A stretch of 57,701 bases of DNA from Chloroflexota bacterium. Lineage in GTDB: Bacteria; Chloroflexota; Dehalococcoidia; Tepidiformales; Tepidiformaceae. A program made the translations under genes and the position numbers. The notes under the pieces are model-generated. The model searched no databases and had not been told where the DNA came from. It worked only from the letters and a program-made list of their open reading frames with translations. Location of the stretch: NCBI GenBank assembly GCA_016191435.1, contig JACPOQ010000091.1, forward strand, positions 1 to 57,701. Reading direction: 5' to 3'. Shown piece by piece: positions 50,118 through 57,701 of this stretch; positions within the stretch are counted from its first letter, which is position 1; the number at the start of each line of letters is the position of its first letter.

Positions 50118-50675
50118 ATGGTAGGACAGCAGACGCACCGAGATTCCAGCCGGGGGCCGCCGCCCGAACATGGCGGGGCGGCACCGAACCGCTCGACCCC
50201 GGCACCGGAACACTTCCGACGGTTCGCCGCCGTCTCGTCCCGCGCCCTCGGCACACCGTGGGCGTTCGCAATTGCGCTCGCATCAGTGCTCGCGTGGGCC
50301 CTGCTAGGGCCGATTTTCCGCTTTTCGACGGCGTGGCAGCTCGTCATCAACACGAGCACGACCATCGTCACGTTCCTGATGGTGTTCATCATCCAGAACA
50401 CGCAGAACCGCGATACGCTCGCGATGAACCTGAAGCTCGACGAGTTGCTCCGCGGCACGAAGGGCCCGCGCACCTCGATGGTCGACCTCGAGGACCTTTC
50501 GGATGCCGAACTCCGGCGCTTACGGGATCAGTTCCAGGCGCTTTCGGAAAAGGCGCGCAACGTGTTCGAACGCGTCGAGGACGTCGAGGACGCCGAGGAC
50601 GCCGAGGACGCCGTGGACGGCGAGACCCACGGGCATCCTTCGAAGCCTCGCGCCCCGCGGGCACGCAGCGGCTGA
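50118..50675 (+). CDS. Low-affinity iron permease family protein
   Basis: 185 residues. After a disordered start, FAIALASVLAWALLGPIF and LVINTSTTIVTFLMVFIIQN form two helices, and TQNRDTLAMNLKLDELLRGT is the family's hallmark that follows. It resembles bacterial members of the Fet4-like family (PF04120). The C-terminus is acidic, with a short D/E repeat (VEDVEDAEDAEDAVDG), encoded by five 9-nt units. It lies 40 nt upstream of a Fur-family gene on the same strand, which supports a metal-related role, but the substrate is not proven. Confidence 0.85.
   Translation: MVGQQTHRDSSRGPPPEHGGAAPNRSTPAPEHFRRFAAVSSRALGTPWAFAIALASVLAWALLGPIFRFSTAWQLVINTSTTIVTFLMVFIIQNTQNRDTLAMNLKLDELLRGTKGPRTSMVDLEDLSDAELRRLRDQFQALSEKARNVFERVEDVEDAEDAEDAVDGETHGHPSKPRAPRARSG
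50574..50618 (+). repeat. 9-bp tandem repeat in the permease C-terminus
   Basis: Five copies of G(T/C)CGAGGAC or a close variant, in frame, encode the acidic Val/Ala-Glu-Asp repeats. In-frame expansion would keep the reading frame. Confidence 0.8.
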
Positions 50676-50701
50676 CCGCAGGCCCCCGGTCCACGCCCGT
50701 G

Positions 50702-50707
50702 TAGACT
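50702..50707 (+). promoter_or_regulatory. -10 box upstream of the Fur-family gene
   Basis: TAGACT, 8 nt before the ATG at 50716; no ribosome binding site. A possible internal, near-leaderless promoter for fur-glcDEF. Confidence 0.35.
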
Positions 50708-50715
50708 GGGATCAC

Positions 50716-51150
50716 ATGAGCTGTGAAGAAGAGACCGCCGAGCTCCTCCGGCGGGCCGGCCACAAGATGACGCCGCAGCGGCTCCTCATCCTGCGGGCAC
50801 TGCGCCACGCCGGCGGCCACGTCTCCGCCGCCAGGATCACCGAGCAGGTCCGCGAAACCTACCCGTTCGTGGACATAAGCACGGTCTACCGCACCCTCGA
50901 TGTCCTCAAGCGGATGCGCCTCGCCACCGTTACCGACATGGGCTCCGGCGATGCGATGTTCGAATGGGCCCCCGAACAGCCGCACCACCACCTCATCTGC
51001 GCCGCCTGCGGGCATACCGAGCAACTGGACCACAGCTACCTGGACCTGCTTGCGGACCACATTACCCGCGATTTCGGCTTCGAACCCGACCTCCACCATT
51101 TCGCGATCTTCGGGCTTTGCAGCGAATGCCGCGCCGGGGACATGGAATGA
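50716..51150 (+). CDS. Fur-family metalloregulator (Fur, Zur or PerR type)
   Basis: 144 residues. The winged helix has KMTPQRLLILRALRHAGGHV and YPFVDISTVYRTLDVLKRMR. The metal part has HHHLICAACGHTEQLDHSYL, with one CxxC, then [19 protein letters not shown], with a second CxxC: the usual structural zinc site. Whether the sensed signal is iron, zinc or peroxide is not determinable. Its stop overlaps the glcD start (ATGA), an unusual coupling to glycolate oxidase, and it is preceded by an iron-permease-like gene. Confidence 0.93.
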   Translation: MSCEEETAELLRRAGHKMTPQRLLILRALRHAGGHVSAARITEQVRETYPFVDISTVYRTLDVLKRMRLATVTDMGSGDAMFEWAPEQPHHHLICAACGHTEQLDHSYLDLLADHITRDFGFEPDLHHFAIFGLCSECRAGDME

Positions 51151-52595
51151 CCACCCGCCGTGAGCTTGTCGCCCGCCTCTCCGCGCTCGTCGGCCCCGAG
51201 AACGTGGTCTACCGTGCCGAAGACCTCATCGTCTACGAGTTCGATGGCACCATCGAGAAAAAGCTGCCGCACGCCGTCGTCTTCCCGCTCGGCGCCGAGC
51301 AGGTAGCCGCGGTCATCCGGCTCTGCAACACTCTCGGACTGCCGGTCACGCCTCGCGGCGCCGGGACCGGCCTCAGCGGCGGCTCGGTCCCTACCCGCCG
51401 CGGTGTCGTTATTGGCACCAGCCGCATGCGCCGAATCCTCGAGATCGATGTCGAAAACCGCCTCGCGGTGGTGGAGCCCGGGCTGCCGAACATCCAGCTC
51501 TCCGAAGCAGCCGCGGCCCACGGCCTCTTCTATGCGCCGGACCCGAGCAGCCAGAAGGCCTGCACGATTGGCGGTAACGTCGCCGAGAACGCCGGCGGCC
51601 CCCACTGCCTCGCGCTTGGCGTGACCACGAACCACGTGCTCGGCGTCGAGGTGGTCACGGCCGCCGGCGAAATCACCTGGCTCGGCGGGCGCGTCCCCGA
51701 TGCCTTCGGATACGACCTCCGGGGCGCATTCATCGGCTCGGAGGGGACACTTGGGATTGCCACGCGGATCGTCTGCCGGCTGCTACCGCTCCCGGCCACC
51801 GTGATCACGCTCCTGGCCATCTTCGATACCGTCGAGCAGGCAAGCACCACCGTCTCCGCGATCATCGCCGCCGGCATGGTCCCCGCCGCAATGGAGATGA
51901 TGGACCGAATGACGTTGCAGGCGGCCGAGGCCGGGCTCCAATGCGGTTACCCTGCCGATGCGGGGGCAGTGCTGCTCCTCGAGCTCGATGGCATCGACGA
52001 GGTCATCGCCACCCAGGCCGCCCGTGCTCGTGCCGAATGTTTCGAGCGCGGCGCCAGCGAGGTGCGCACGGCCAGCACGCCCGCCGAGCGCGAGCTGCTC
52101 TGGAAAGGCCGCAAGGGAGCAATTGGCTCGCTCGGACGTATCGCCCCCAACTACTACATCCTCGATGGCGTGGTGCCCCGGTCGCGACTGGTCGAGGTCA
52201 TGGGCCGCGTCTCGGAGATAAGCGAGCGCTACGGGCTCAAGTGTGCGAACGTGTTTCACGCCGGTGATGGCAACCTCCACCCGCTCCTGCTCTTCGATGA
52301 GCGGGTCCCCGGCGCGACCGCGAACGTCCTCGAAGCCGGGGAGGAGATGATGCGCGCCTGTGTCGATGCCGGCGGTTCACTCACTGGTGAGCACGGCGTG
52401 GGCTTCGAAAAACAGCGCTTCATGCCCTGGCTGTACAGCGAAACCGATATCGAGAACATGAGCCGCATCCGCCGGGTCTTCGGAAACGAGGGTGATTTCA
52501 ACCCCTGCAAGCTGCTGCCCGCCGGCACGGGCTGCGGGGAGACGGCCCATCACGCAGCTGCGGTCCGCGCCGCCGGGCCCGACGCCTATGTCTGA
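51147..52595 (+). CDS. glcD: Glycolate oxidase subunit GlcD (FAD-linked)
   Basis: 482 residues. The FAD_binding_4 motif is [40 protein letters not shown] and [20 protein letters not shown] plus [15 protein letters not shown] are diagnostic. It oxidises glycolate (or D-lactate) to glyoxylate with electrons to quinones. The start overlaps the Fur-family gene by 4 nt, and the end overlaps glcE by 8 nt. Confidence 0.95.
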   Translation: MTTRRELVARLSALVGPENVVYRAEDLIVYEFDGTIEKKLPHAVVFPLGAEQVAAVIRLCNTLGLPVTPRGAGTGLSGGSVPTRRGVVIGTSRMRRILEIDVENRLAVVEPGLPNIQLSEAAAAHGLFYAPDPSSQKACTIGGNVAENAGGPHCLALGVTTNHVLGVEVVTAAGEITWLGGRVPDAFGYDLRGAFIGSEGTLGIATRIVCRLLPLPATVITLLAIFDTVEQASTTVSAIIAAGMVPAAMEMMDRMTLQAAEAGLQCGYPADAGAVLLLELDGIDEVIATQAARARAECFERGASEVRTASTPAERELLWKGRKGAIGSLGRIAPNYYILDGVVPRSRLVEVMGRVSEISERYGLKCANVFHAGDGNLHPLLLFDERVPGATANVLEAGEEMMRACVDAGGSLTGEHGVGFEKQRFMPWLYSETDIENMSRIRRVFGNEGDFNPCKLLPAGTGCGETAHHAAAVRAAGPDAYV

Positions 52596-53769
52596 TGTGC
52601 TCGCCGGGCCCCTGCCCCGCGTCGCCGGCCGCCTCCCCGAGACCGTGTTCATCCCCGAAACGCTCGAGGAGTTGCAGTCCATCGTCCGCGCGCGCGACGG
52701 ACTCACGCTCGTGCCCGCCGGTGGCCGCACGATGCTCGACCTCGGCAACGCTCCACCCCGCCCCTTCGCACTCGTCGACCTCTCGCGCGCGCTTCGCGGA
52801 CCGCTCGAGCACCAGCGCGATGACCTGACCCTCGTCGCTCCCGCCGCTGCCACAATCGCGGACGTCGAGGCATTGCTGCGCCCTCAGGGCCAGCTGTTGC
52901 CCATCGACCCGCCCCGTCCGGCCGAGGCCACGATCGGGGGCACGCTCGCGTCCGCCGCCGCCGGGCCGCTCCGTACCCGCTACGGACTCCCCCGTGACGC
53001 CGTCCTTGGGATGACCGTGCTGCGCGCCGATGGCGCGTTGGTCAAGGCCGGCGGCCGCGTCGTCAAAAACGTCACCGGCTACGACCTGATGCGCCTCTGG
53101 TGCGGCTCACTGGGCACACTCGGGATTATCACCAGCGTCTCGCTGCGCGTGCTGCCGCTCCCGGAAACGGCCGACCTCGCCGCGCCGCTGCCGGACCTCT
53201 CGGGCGGCCTCGGCCTCGCTCGCGCGGTCCTCGCCGCCGATATTCGCCCCGAGATTCTCGACCTCGCCCGCGGCGCCTCGGGCTGGGAGGCGCTCGTGCG
53301 CGTTGCCGCGCCCGCGCTCCCGGCGCTGGCCCGGCTTCTGCCCGCGGGCTACACGGCGGCGCCCGGCGTTGCCTATCCCGCCGCTCGCGACCTCGGCACA
53401 CGTGACGGCGAGGTGCTCACGCTCCGCATCGCGACGCTCCCGTCGCGCCTCCCAGCGGCAGTAGACTTGCTCGATGGTCTGAGGCCGCCGGCGCTGCTGG
53501 TGCGGCCGCTCGCCGGCGCCATCCGCGCGAGCTGGACCGCGGCCGACTTGCCCTCTCTGCGCTCCGCCGGCCCGACCCTGTCGCAGTTGCGCACGCTCGT
53601 GCAGCAAGACGGCGGCTCCGTCGTCGCGGAGCGCCTCCCGCTGAACTTCCGCGGCGAGGTGGACGCCTGGGGCGATGTCCCCCCCGCGTTCTCGCTGATG
53701 CTCCGCACGAAGCTGGCCTACGACCCGGACGGCCGCCTGAACCAGGGGAGGTTCGTCGGTGGCATCTGA
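52588..53769 (+). CDS. glcE: Glycolate oxidase subunit GlcE (FAD-binding)
   Basis: 393 residues from an ATG 8 nt inside glc[21 protein letters not shown] and [14 protein letters not shown] correspond to the FAD_binding_4 start. [20 protein letters not shown] and [20 protein letters not shown] with [20 protein letters not shown] are classic GlcE. The end overlaps glcF by 11 nt. GlcE is needed for activity with GlcD and GlcF. Confidence 0.93.
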   Translation: MSDVLAGPLPRVAGRLPETVFIPETLEELQSIVRARDGLTLVPAGGRTMLDLGNAPPRPFALVDLSRALRGPLEHQRDDLTLVAPAAATIADVEALLRPQGQLLPIDPPRPAEATIGGTLASAAAGPLRTRYGLPRDAVLGMTVLRADGALVKAGGRVVKNVTGYDLMRLWCGSLGTLGIITSVSLRVLPLPETADLAAPLPDLSGGLGLARAVLAADIRPEILDLARGASGWEALVRVAAPALPALARLLPAGYTAAPGVAYPAARDLGTRDGEVLTLRIATLPSRLPAAVDLLDGLRPPALLVRPLAGAIRASWTAADLPSLRSAGPTLSQLRTLVQQDGGSVVAERLPLNFRGEVDAWGDVPPAFSLMLRTKLAYDPDGRLNQGRFVGGI

Positions 53770-55048
53770 CGCCTCGCCCTGGCCGGTGCCGGCCGACGCC
53801 CCGGCCCCCGACGACCTCTCGCGGTGCGTGCACTGCGGCCTTTGCGTGAACGCCTGTCCCACCTACGCCGTCACGGGCCTCGAAGCGGAATCCCCGCGTG
53901 GCCGCATCCACCTCGCCCGCGCCGTCGATGAGGGCCGCATCGAGCTGACCGCGGCCGTCCAGGGGCACTGGGACCTCTGCCTTCAGTGCCGTGCGTGCGA
54001 AGCCGTCTGCCCGAGCGGTGTGCCCTACGGCCGCATCATGGAGCACGTACGGGCGCAAGTCGCCGCGGACCCGCCCTCTGGTGGGCGAGCACGCGCCATC
54101 CGGCGCTTCGTGCTCCGCAACGTCATCGCCCGCCCGGCCGTGCTCGCCCTCGCGGTGGCGCCCGCACGCTGGTACGCCGGCTCGCCCGTCCGCGCCATCG
54201 TCCGGCGGCTCGGGCTGGCCGCCCGCCTCGGCCGCATCGGTGCGCTCGAGGCACAGCTGCCGCGACATCCGGGCCGTCCGGTACGCCCCGGGACCCGCCT
54301 GGCGAAACCCCACACGGTCACCGGCCGTGCGGTCCTGTTTACCGGCTGCGTCATGGGCGAGCTGTTCGGCGGCGTCCATCGCGCCACGGCCCGCGTACTG
54401 GCGCGCGGCGGCATCGCTGCCACGGCCGCTCCAGGCCAGGCCTGCTGCGGCGCCCTCCAAGCGCACGACGGCGACCTCGCCTTCGCCCGCGTCCTCGCCC
54501 GCCGGAACATCGATGCCCTTGAAGGCGATGACACAACCATCGTCGTGAACTCCGCGGGGTGCGGCGCCGCGATGAAGGAGTACGGCGACCTCCTCAAAGA
54601 CGATGAGGCGTATGCCGCGCGCGCGGTTGCCTTCGCCACCCGCGTGCGCGACTTCGCCGAGTTCGCGGCGACCCTTCCCGCCACGGCCGCGCGGCTGGGT
54701 GCCCGCGTGACCTACCAGGACCCGTGCCACCTCGCGCACGCCCAGCACATCCGCCACGAACCTCGCGCCCTCCTCGGCCGCATCACGGGCTGCGAAGTCG
54801 TAGAGACGGCCGGTGGCGACATGTGCTGCGGCGCCGCCGGCATCTACAGCCTCACCCAGCCGCAGATGTCCGCCAGCCTCCGCGCCCGCAAGGCCGAGCA
54901 GTTTCGCCAGCACCACCCCGATATCGTCGTGACCGCCAACCCCGGCTGCCAGATGCAGTACGAAGCGGCCGTGCGCGAAGCCGGGATCGAAGCTCGTGTG
55001 CTCCACCTTGCAGAACTCATCGATGAAGCGCAGCGGAACGCCCGCTAA
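53759..55048 (+). CDS. glcF: Glycolate oxidase iron-sulfur subunit GlcF
   Basis: 429 residues from a GTG that overlaps glcE. Two 4Fe-4S ferredoxin motifs are [18 protein letters not shown] and [18 protein letters not shown]. Two CCG domains follow: [20 protein letters not shown] with [12 protein letters not shown], and then [20 protein letters not shown]. It passes electrons from the flavin subunits to the respiratory chain. Last gene of the fur-glcDEF unit, with a strong terminator after it. Confidence 0.95.
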   Translation: MASDASPWPVPADAPAPDDLSRCVHCGLCVNACPTYAVTGLEAESPRGRIHLARAVDEGRIELTAAVQGHWDLCLQCRACEAVCPSGVPYGRIMEHVRAQVAADPPSGGRARAIRRFVLRNVIARPAVLALAVAPARWYAGSPVRAIVRRLGLAARLGRIGALEAQLPRHPGRPVRPGTRLAKPHTVTGRAVLFTGCVMGELFGGVHRATARVLARGGIAATAAPGQACCGALQAHDGDLAFARVLARRNIDALEGDDTTIVVNSAGCGAAMKEYGDLLKDDEAYAARAVAFATRVRDFAEFAATLPATAARLGARVTYQDPCHLAHAQHIRHEPRALLGRITGCEVVETAGGDMCCGAAGIYSLTQPQMSASLRARKAEQFRQHHPDIVVTANPGCQMQYEAAVREAGIEARVLHLAELIDEAQRNAR

Positions 55049-55095
55049 ACCCCGGCCCGGATGGCCACCGGCCGCGATGGCATCGCAGCAAACTC

Positions 55096-55139
55096 AAAAA
55101 GAGGCCGGGAAAGCATTCCTTCCCCGGCCTCTCGTTTTT
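55096..55139. terminator. Bidirectional terminator between glcF and dppC
   Basis: Stem GAGGCCGGG (55101-55109) and CCCGGCCTC (55123-55131), with a T-run on the right side (GTTTTT) and A-run on the left (CAAAAA). Both the plus-strand glc operon and the minus-strand dpp operon can terminate here. Confidence 0.9.
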
Positions 55140-55154
55140 GCGCGGTGAATAGCC

Positions 55155-56195
55155 TTAGAAGCCGGCGCGGCCGCCGCGCCCTCGCAGGCGCGGGTCCAGC
55201 ACGTCCCGGAGCGCGTCCCCGGCGAGGCTGAACGCCAGCACTGTCAGCGTGAGCGCCGAACCAACGAATAACGCCATCAGCGGGCTCGAAGGCCCAACGC
55301 GCCTGCCTTCTTCCACCATCTTGCCCCACGAGAACGCCGTCGGGTCTCCGAGCCCGAGGTACGACAGCGTTGCCTCAGCGAGGATATAGAGGCCGATCGA
55401 GCTCGTGAAGATGACGATGATCGGAGCCGTGATGTTCGGGAAAATGTGCCGTGCCATAATCCGCAGGTCGTTCGCCCCGACGGTCCTGGCGGCTGTGATG
55501 TAGACCTCTTCGCGTGCTGCCAGCACCGAGCTGCGTACGATTCGCACCACCGTCGCGAAGCCCACAATCCCCAGCGATATGGTGTTCACCTTCACCGTGG
55601 GGCTCGCGACCACCTGGTTGAACAGGATCAGGATGATCAACGCCGGGAACGCCTGGAACGTATCGACCACGCGTTGCACGAGGAAATCGACCATGCCCCC
55701 GAAGTACGCGCTCGAAATGCCGATGGTGACGCCGAGGAACATCGCGATGAGTGAGGCTCCAAGCCCCACGATCACGGCCGTCCGGGCGCCGTGGATGATG
55801 CGCGAATAGAGGTCTCGGCCGAGACCGTCCGTCCCGAGCCAGTGCCCCGAGGACGGCCCGGCCGCGTTCAGTGGCACCTCACCCTTCTGGAACACCTCGG
55901 GCCGGTACTTCAGCTTGATTGTCGGGTCCGTCTCTGCCTGCGCGGCGATCGCCGGGTCGTAAGACGGGTTGACTTTACTGAAAATCTGCTCCGGGTCGTA
56001 GCGGTCGAGCTGGTACGGGAAGAGCGCCATCACCAGCACGACCAGGATCACTATGACGCCGGCCCCACCAAGCGGCTTGTGGATCATGAATCGCCAGAAT
56101 TGGATGCCGCTGCGAGCGATCAACGGACGGTCGCTTAACGATCGCGGAGCGCCGATGGTACCGGGTTGTTCGATGATGCCCTGTTCTGCTGCCAT
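55155..56195 (-). CDS. dppC: Dipeptide/oligopeptide ABC transporter permease DppC
   Basis: 346 residues, longer than the common ~300 because of an N-terminal region and a periplasmic insert (KVNPSYDPAIAAQAETDPTI). The N-terminal helix is FMIHKPLGGAGVIVILVVLV. The OppB/OppC signature, including DFLVQRVVDTFQAFPALIIL, and the EAA loop (ITAARTVGANDLRIMARHIF) are present. It forms a heterodimeric pore with DppB. The gene follows dppB after 14 nt and ends before a bidirectional terminator. Confidence 0.94.
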   Translation of the reverse strand: MAAEQGIIEQPGTIGAPRSLSDRPLIARSGIQFWRFMIHKPLGGAGVIVILVVLVMALFPYQLDRYDPEQIFSKVNPSYDPAIAAQAETDPTIKLKYRPEVFQKGEVPLNAAGPSSGHWLGTDGLGRDLYSRIIHGARTAVIVGLGASLIAMFLGVTIGISSAYFGGMVDFLVQRVVDTFQAFPALIILILFNQVVASPTVKVNTISLGIVGFATVVRIVRSSVLAAREEVYITAARTVGANDLRIMARHIFPNITAPIIVIFTSSIGLYILAEATLSYLGLGDPTAFSWGKMVEEGRRVGPSSPLMALFVGSALTLTVLAFSLAGDALRDVLDPRLRGRGGRAGF

Positions 56196-56209
56196 GGTTC
56201 GCCGCTCCC

Positions 56210-57181
56210 TTACGCGTACCGGATGCGCGGGTCGAGCACGCCGTAGAGCACGTCGACTGCGAGATTGACGAAGACGATGAACGTCGCGGTGACCACGACG
56301 AAGGCCTGCACCACCGGCACGTCGCGTGCCGTTACCGCCACGATTAGTTTCCGGCCAACCCCCGGGATCCCGAAGATGTTTTCCAACACCACCTGGCCGC
56401 TGAGGAGGCCCGCGATAGTCAGGCCCATGACGGTCAGTACCGGCACCATCGCATTCTTCAGCGCGTGGCGCGATATGACAACGCGCTCCCGGATCCCCTT
56501 CGCCCAGGCCGTACGGATGTAGTCCTGGCGCAAAACTTCCAGCATCTGCGATCGCAGGAGCCGCATAATGCCCGCACCGGAGGCGAGCCCTCCGACGATA
56601 GCCGGGATGATATAGAGCTTGAAGCTCGCACTTGGGTCATCCCAAAACAGCGGTTGGTCGTTGATCGATATTTCCCAGAGTTTCCAGCGCACGACATATA
56701 ACAGGAACATCGTCGCCACCCAGAAGTTTGGCGCGGCCAGCGCGACAATCGCAAACACACGTAAGACATAGTCCACCGGCGAGTCCTGCCTGATGGCGGA
56801 AATGATCCCGATGGGGAACGCCGTCATGACGGCGATAAACAGCGACATCAGCCCCAACTGCAGGGAATACGGGAGCCCTTTGCGCACAGCTTCGATAGCC
56901 GGGCGCTTCGTCTGGTACGAAGTCCCGAGGTCGCCCTTCACCAGGTTGCCGATGTACTTCGTGTAGCGGATTGGGAGCGGCTTGTCCAGGCCCAGCTCTT
57001 TGCGGATCTGCTTGATTTGCGCTGCCCGCAAGTTCGGGTTGGTGTTGGTGGGGTCCTGTTGAGCCAGGCGCTGCACGACGAAGTCGCCTGGAAGCACACT
57101 GGTCGCGAAGAACACGAGCGTCGCAGACAGCCAGATAACCGGGATATTGATCAGGACGCGGCGAATGATGTAAGTCTGCAC
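56210..57181 (-). CDS. dppB: Dipeptide/oligopeptide ABC transporter permease DppB
   Basis: 323 residues. The N-terminal YIIRRVLINIPVIWLSATLV is typical of DppB, and the EAA loop reads DYIRTAWAKGIRERVVISRH. GLLSGQVVLENIFGIPGVGR is the C-terminal signature. The start is a GTG with GAGGGG 8 nt upstream. It follows the binding-protein gene after 78 nt that include a hairpin. Confidence 0.95.
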   Translation of the reverse strand: MQTYIIRRVLINIPVIWLSATLVFFATSVLPGDFVVQRLAQQDPTNTNPNLRAAQIKQIRKELGLDKPLPIRYTKYIGNLVKGDLGTSYQTKRPAIEAVRKGLPYSLQLGLMSLFIAVMTAFPIGIISAIRQDSPVDYVLRVFAIVALAAPNFWVATMFLLYVVRWKLWEISINDQPLFWDDPSASFKLYIIPAIVGGLASGAGIMRLLRSQMLEVLRQDYIRTAWAKGIRERVVISRHALKNAMVPVLTVMGLTIAGLLSGQVVLENIFGIPGVGRKLIVAVTARDVPVVQAFVVVTATFIVFVNLAVDVLYGVLDPRIRYA

Positions 57182-57211
57182 GACCCACCCCTCTGTTGCG
57201 GTTCAATGTTA

Positions 57212-57237
57212 GGCGGGCGAAGTTGCCTCCGCCCGCC
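57212..57237 (-). terminator. Hairpin between the binding-protein gene and dppB
   Basis: GGCGGGCG (57212-57219) with CGCCCGCC (57230-57237), a perfect 8-bp stem with a 10-nt loop and no U-run. The position mirrors the livK-livH hairpin and may let the binding protein be expressed at a higher level than the permeases. Confidence 0.6.
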
Positions 57238-57259
57238 CGTTGCTGGACGTTCCTCGCGC

Positions 57260-57701
57260 CTAGGCGGGCCGATCCTTCCAGGTGGGATCGGTCTGGTCCA
57301 TGTAGTAGTTCGCCCCGTAGAGGTGCTGGTCCACGAACGCGGACGGCTGCGGGTACTTGAAGTAGTTCCAGGCCAGGTACGTGTTGATGCCCGTGAGCGT
57401 GTACGGCAGGCCCGCGCCCCAGTTCTTCAGCAGTTCGCGGTTGACATCCTTGCCGATGTCCTGGCGCTTCTTGATATCGAACTCGGTCACGGATTGCGCC
57501 GTGAGCTGGTCGATCTTGTCGCTCTTCAGGCCGAACTGCGCCCACTGCGGCTGCGTCGAATTGTAGATGAGGAAGTTGCTGAGCGTCGGCTCGGGGTCGG
57601 CGATCTCGCTGATCCAGCCCCACCACACGTTGTTGTTGCCGTTGCCGTACTGGGCCTTCGAGACCTTCGTCGAGATCGTGGTGTAGTTCTCGATCTTGGC
57701 G
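57260..57701 (-). CDS. Dipeptide/oligopeptide ABC transporter substrate-binding protein (C-terminal part, 5' end outside window)
   Basis: About 146 C-terminal residues run off the right edge. The segment contains VWWGWISEIADPEPTLSNFL, IDQLTAQSVTEFDIKKRQDI and GKDVNRELLKNWGAGLPYTL, typical of the last lobe of SBP_bac_5 proteins (DppA/OppA). Upstream of that, YTTISTKVSKAQYGNGNNN is also family-like. It should deliver peptides to DppBC. ATPase genes (dppD, dppF) are not in the window. Confidence 0.9.
   Translation of the reverse strand, partial: AKIENYTTISTKVSKAQYGNGNNNVWWGWISEIADPEPTLSNFLIYNSTQPQWAQFGLKSDKIDQLTAQSVTEFDIKKRQDIGKDVNRELLKNWGAGLPYTLTGINTYLAWNYFKYPQPSAFVDQHLYGANYYMDQTDPTWKDRPA

Noticed and set aside
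1..57701. CRISPR array, prophage, toxin-antitoxin or other defence island
   Set aside because: No spaced identical repeats, integrase, Cas, restriction or paired small-toxin genes were recognised anywhere in the window.

Overview
The window is about 57.7 kb of compact, high-GC bacterial chromosome with mostly ordinary housekeeping and accessory metabolism. Gene style suggests a member of the Chloroflexota, possibly a Dehalococcoidia/Tepidiformia-like lineage. The hints are two luciferase-like monooxygenases, a GH57-based glycogen pathway, Thr-Pro-rich secreted proteins, a Flp pilin, paired YggT proteins, and several genes with a -10 box only 6-8 nt before the start codon (leaderless style). 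The lineage is inference; no 16S or marker set is present.

Layout. 1-0.3 kb: end of a transposase. 0.6-5.5 kb: a haem-peroxidase locus (two uncharacterised proteins, DyP peroxidase, small membrane protein, catalase-like haem protein). 5.6-11.7 kb: sortase, a decayed alpha/beta-hydrolase tail, and a complete branched-chain amino-acid ABC transporter (livK-H-M-G-F on the minus strand). 11.7-13 kb: an AT-richer islet with a small membrane protein flanked by two ~90% identical 105-bp copies of the livK promoter/leader. 13-18.5 kb: rhodanese, ABC-2 exporter, a small membrane protein-yggS-proC-yggT-yggT operon, a tyrosine phosphatase and tRNA-Lys. 18.7-23.4 kb: surface and secreted proteins, a GDPD phosphodiesterase, a Flp pilin and a heptanucleotide repeat array. 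23.5-32.7 kb: DegV, two luciferase-like oxidoreductases, lspA-rluD-gltX, a D-amino-acid oxidase and birA. 32.7-32.9 kb: a self-contained mini-gene for a 19-residue peptide with its own promoter, perfect Shine-Dalgarno and terminator. 32.9-39.7 kb: an acyl-CoA operon (thioesterase, hydratase, dehydrogenase), a phytoene-desaturase-like FAD protein, argH and a HAD hydrolase.

39.8-46.7 kb is a tight glycogen/maltodextrin operon: glucan phosphorylase, GH57 branching enzyme, second GH57 hydrolase/transferase, glycogen synthase. It is followed by a methylase-MazG fusion and a thioredoxin-fold protein. 50.1-55.0 kb combines an iron-permease-like protein, a Fur-family regulator and glcDEF glycolate oxidase. 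The window ends in a dipeptide/oligopeptide ABC transporter (dppC, dppB and part of the binding protein).

The best candidates for something undescribed are the 19-aa mini-gene (32.70-32.87 kb), the duplicated livK promoter driving an orphan membrane gene, and the DyP/catalase-like haem locus. No CRISPR array, phage or obvious defence system was seen.
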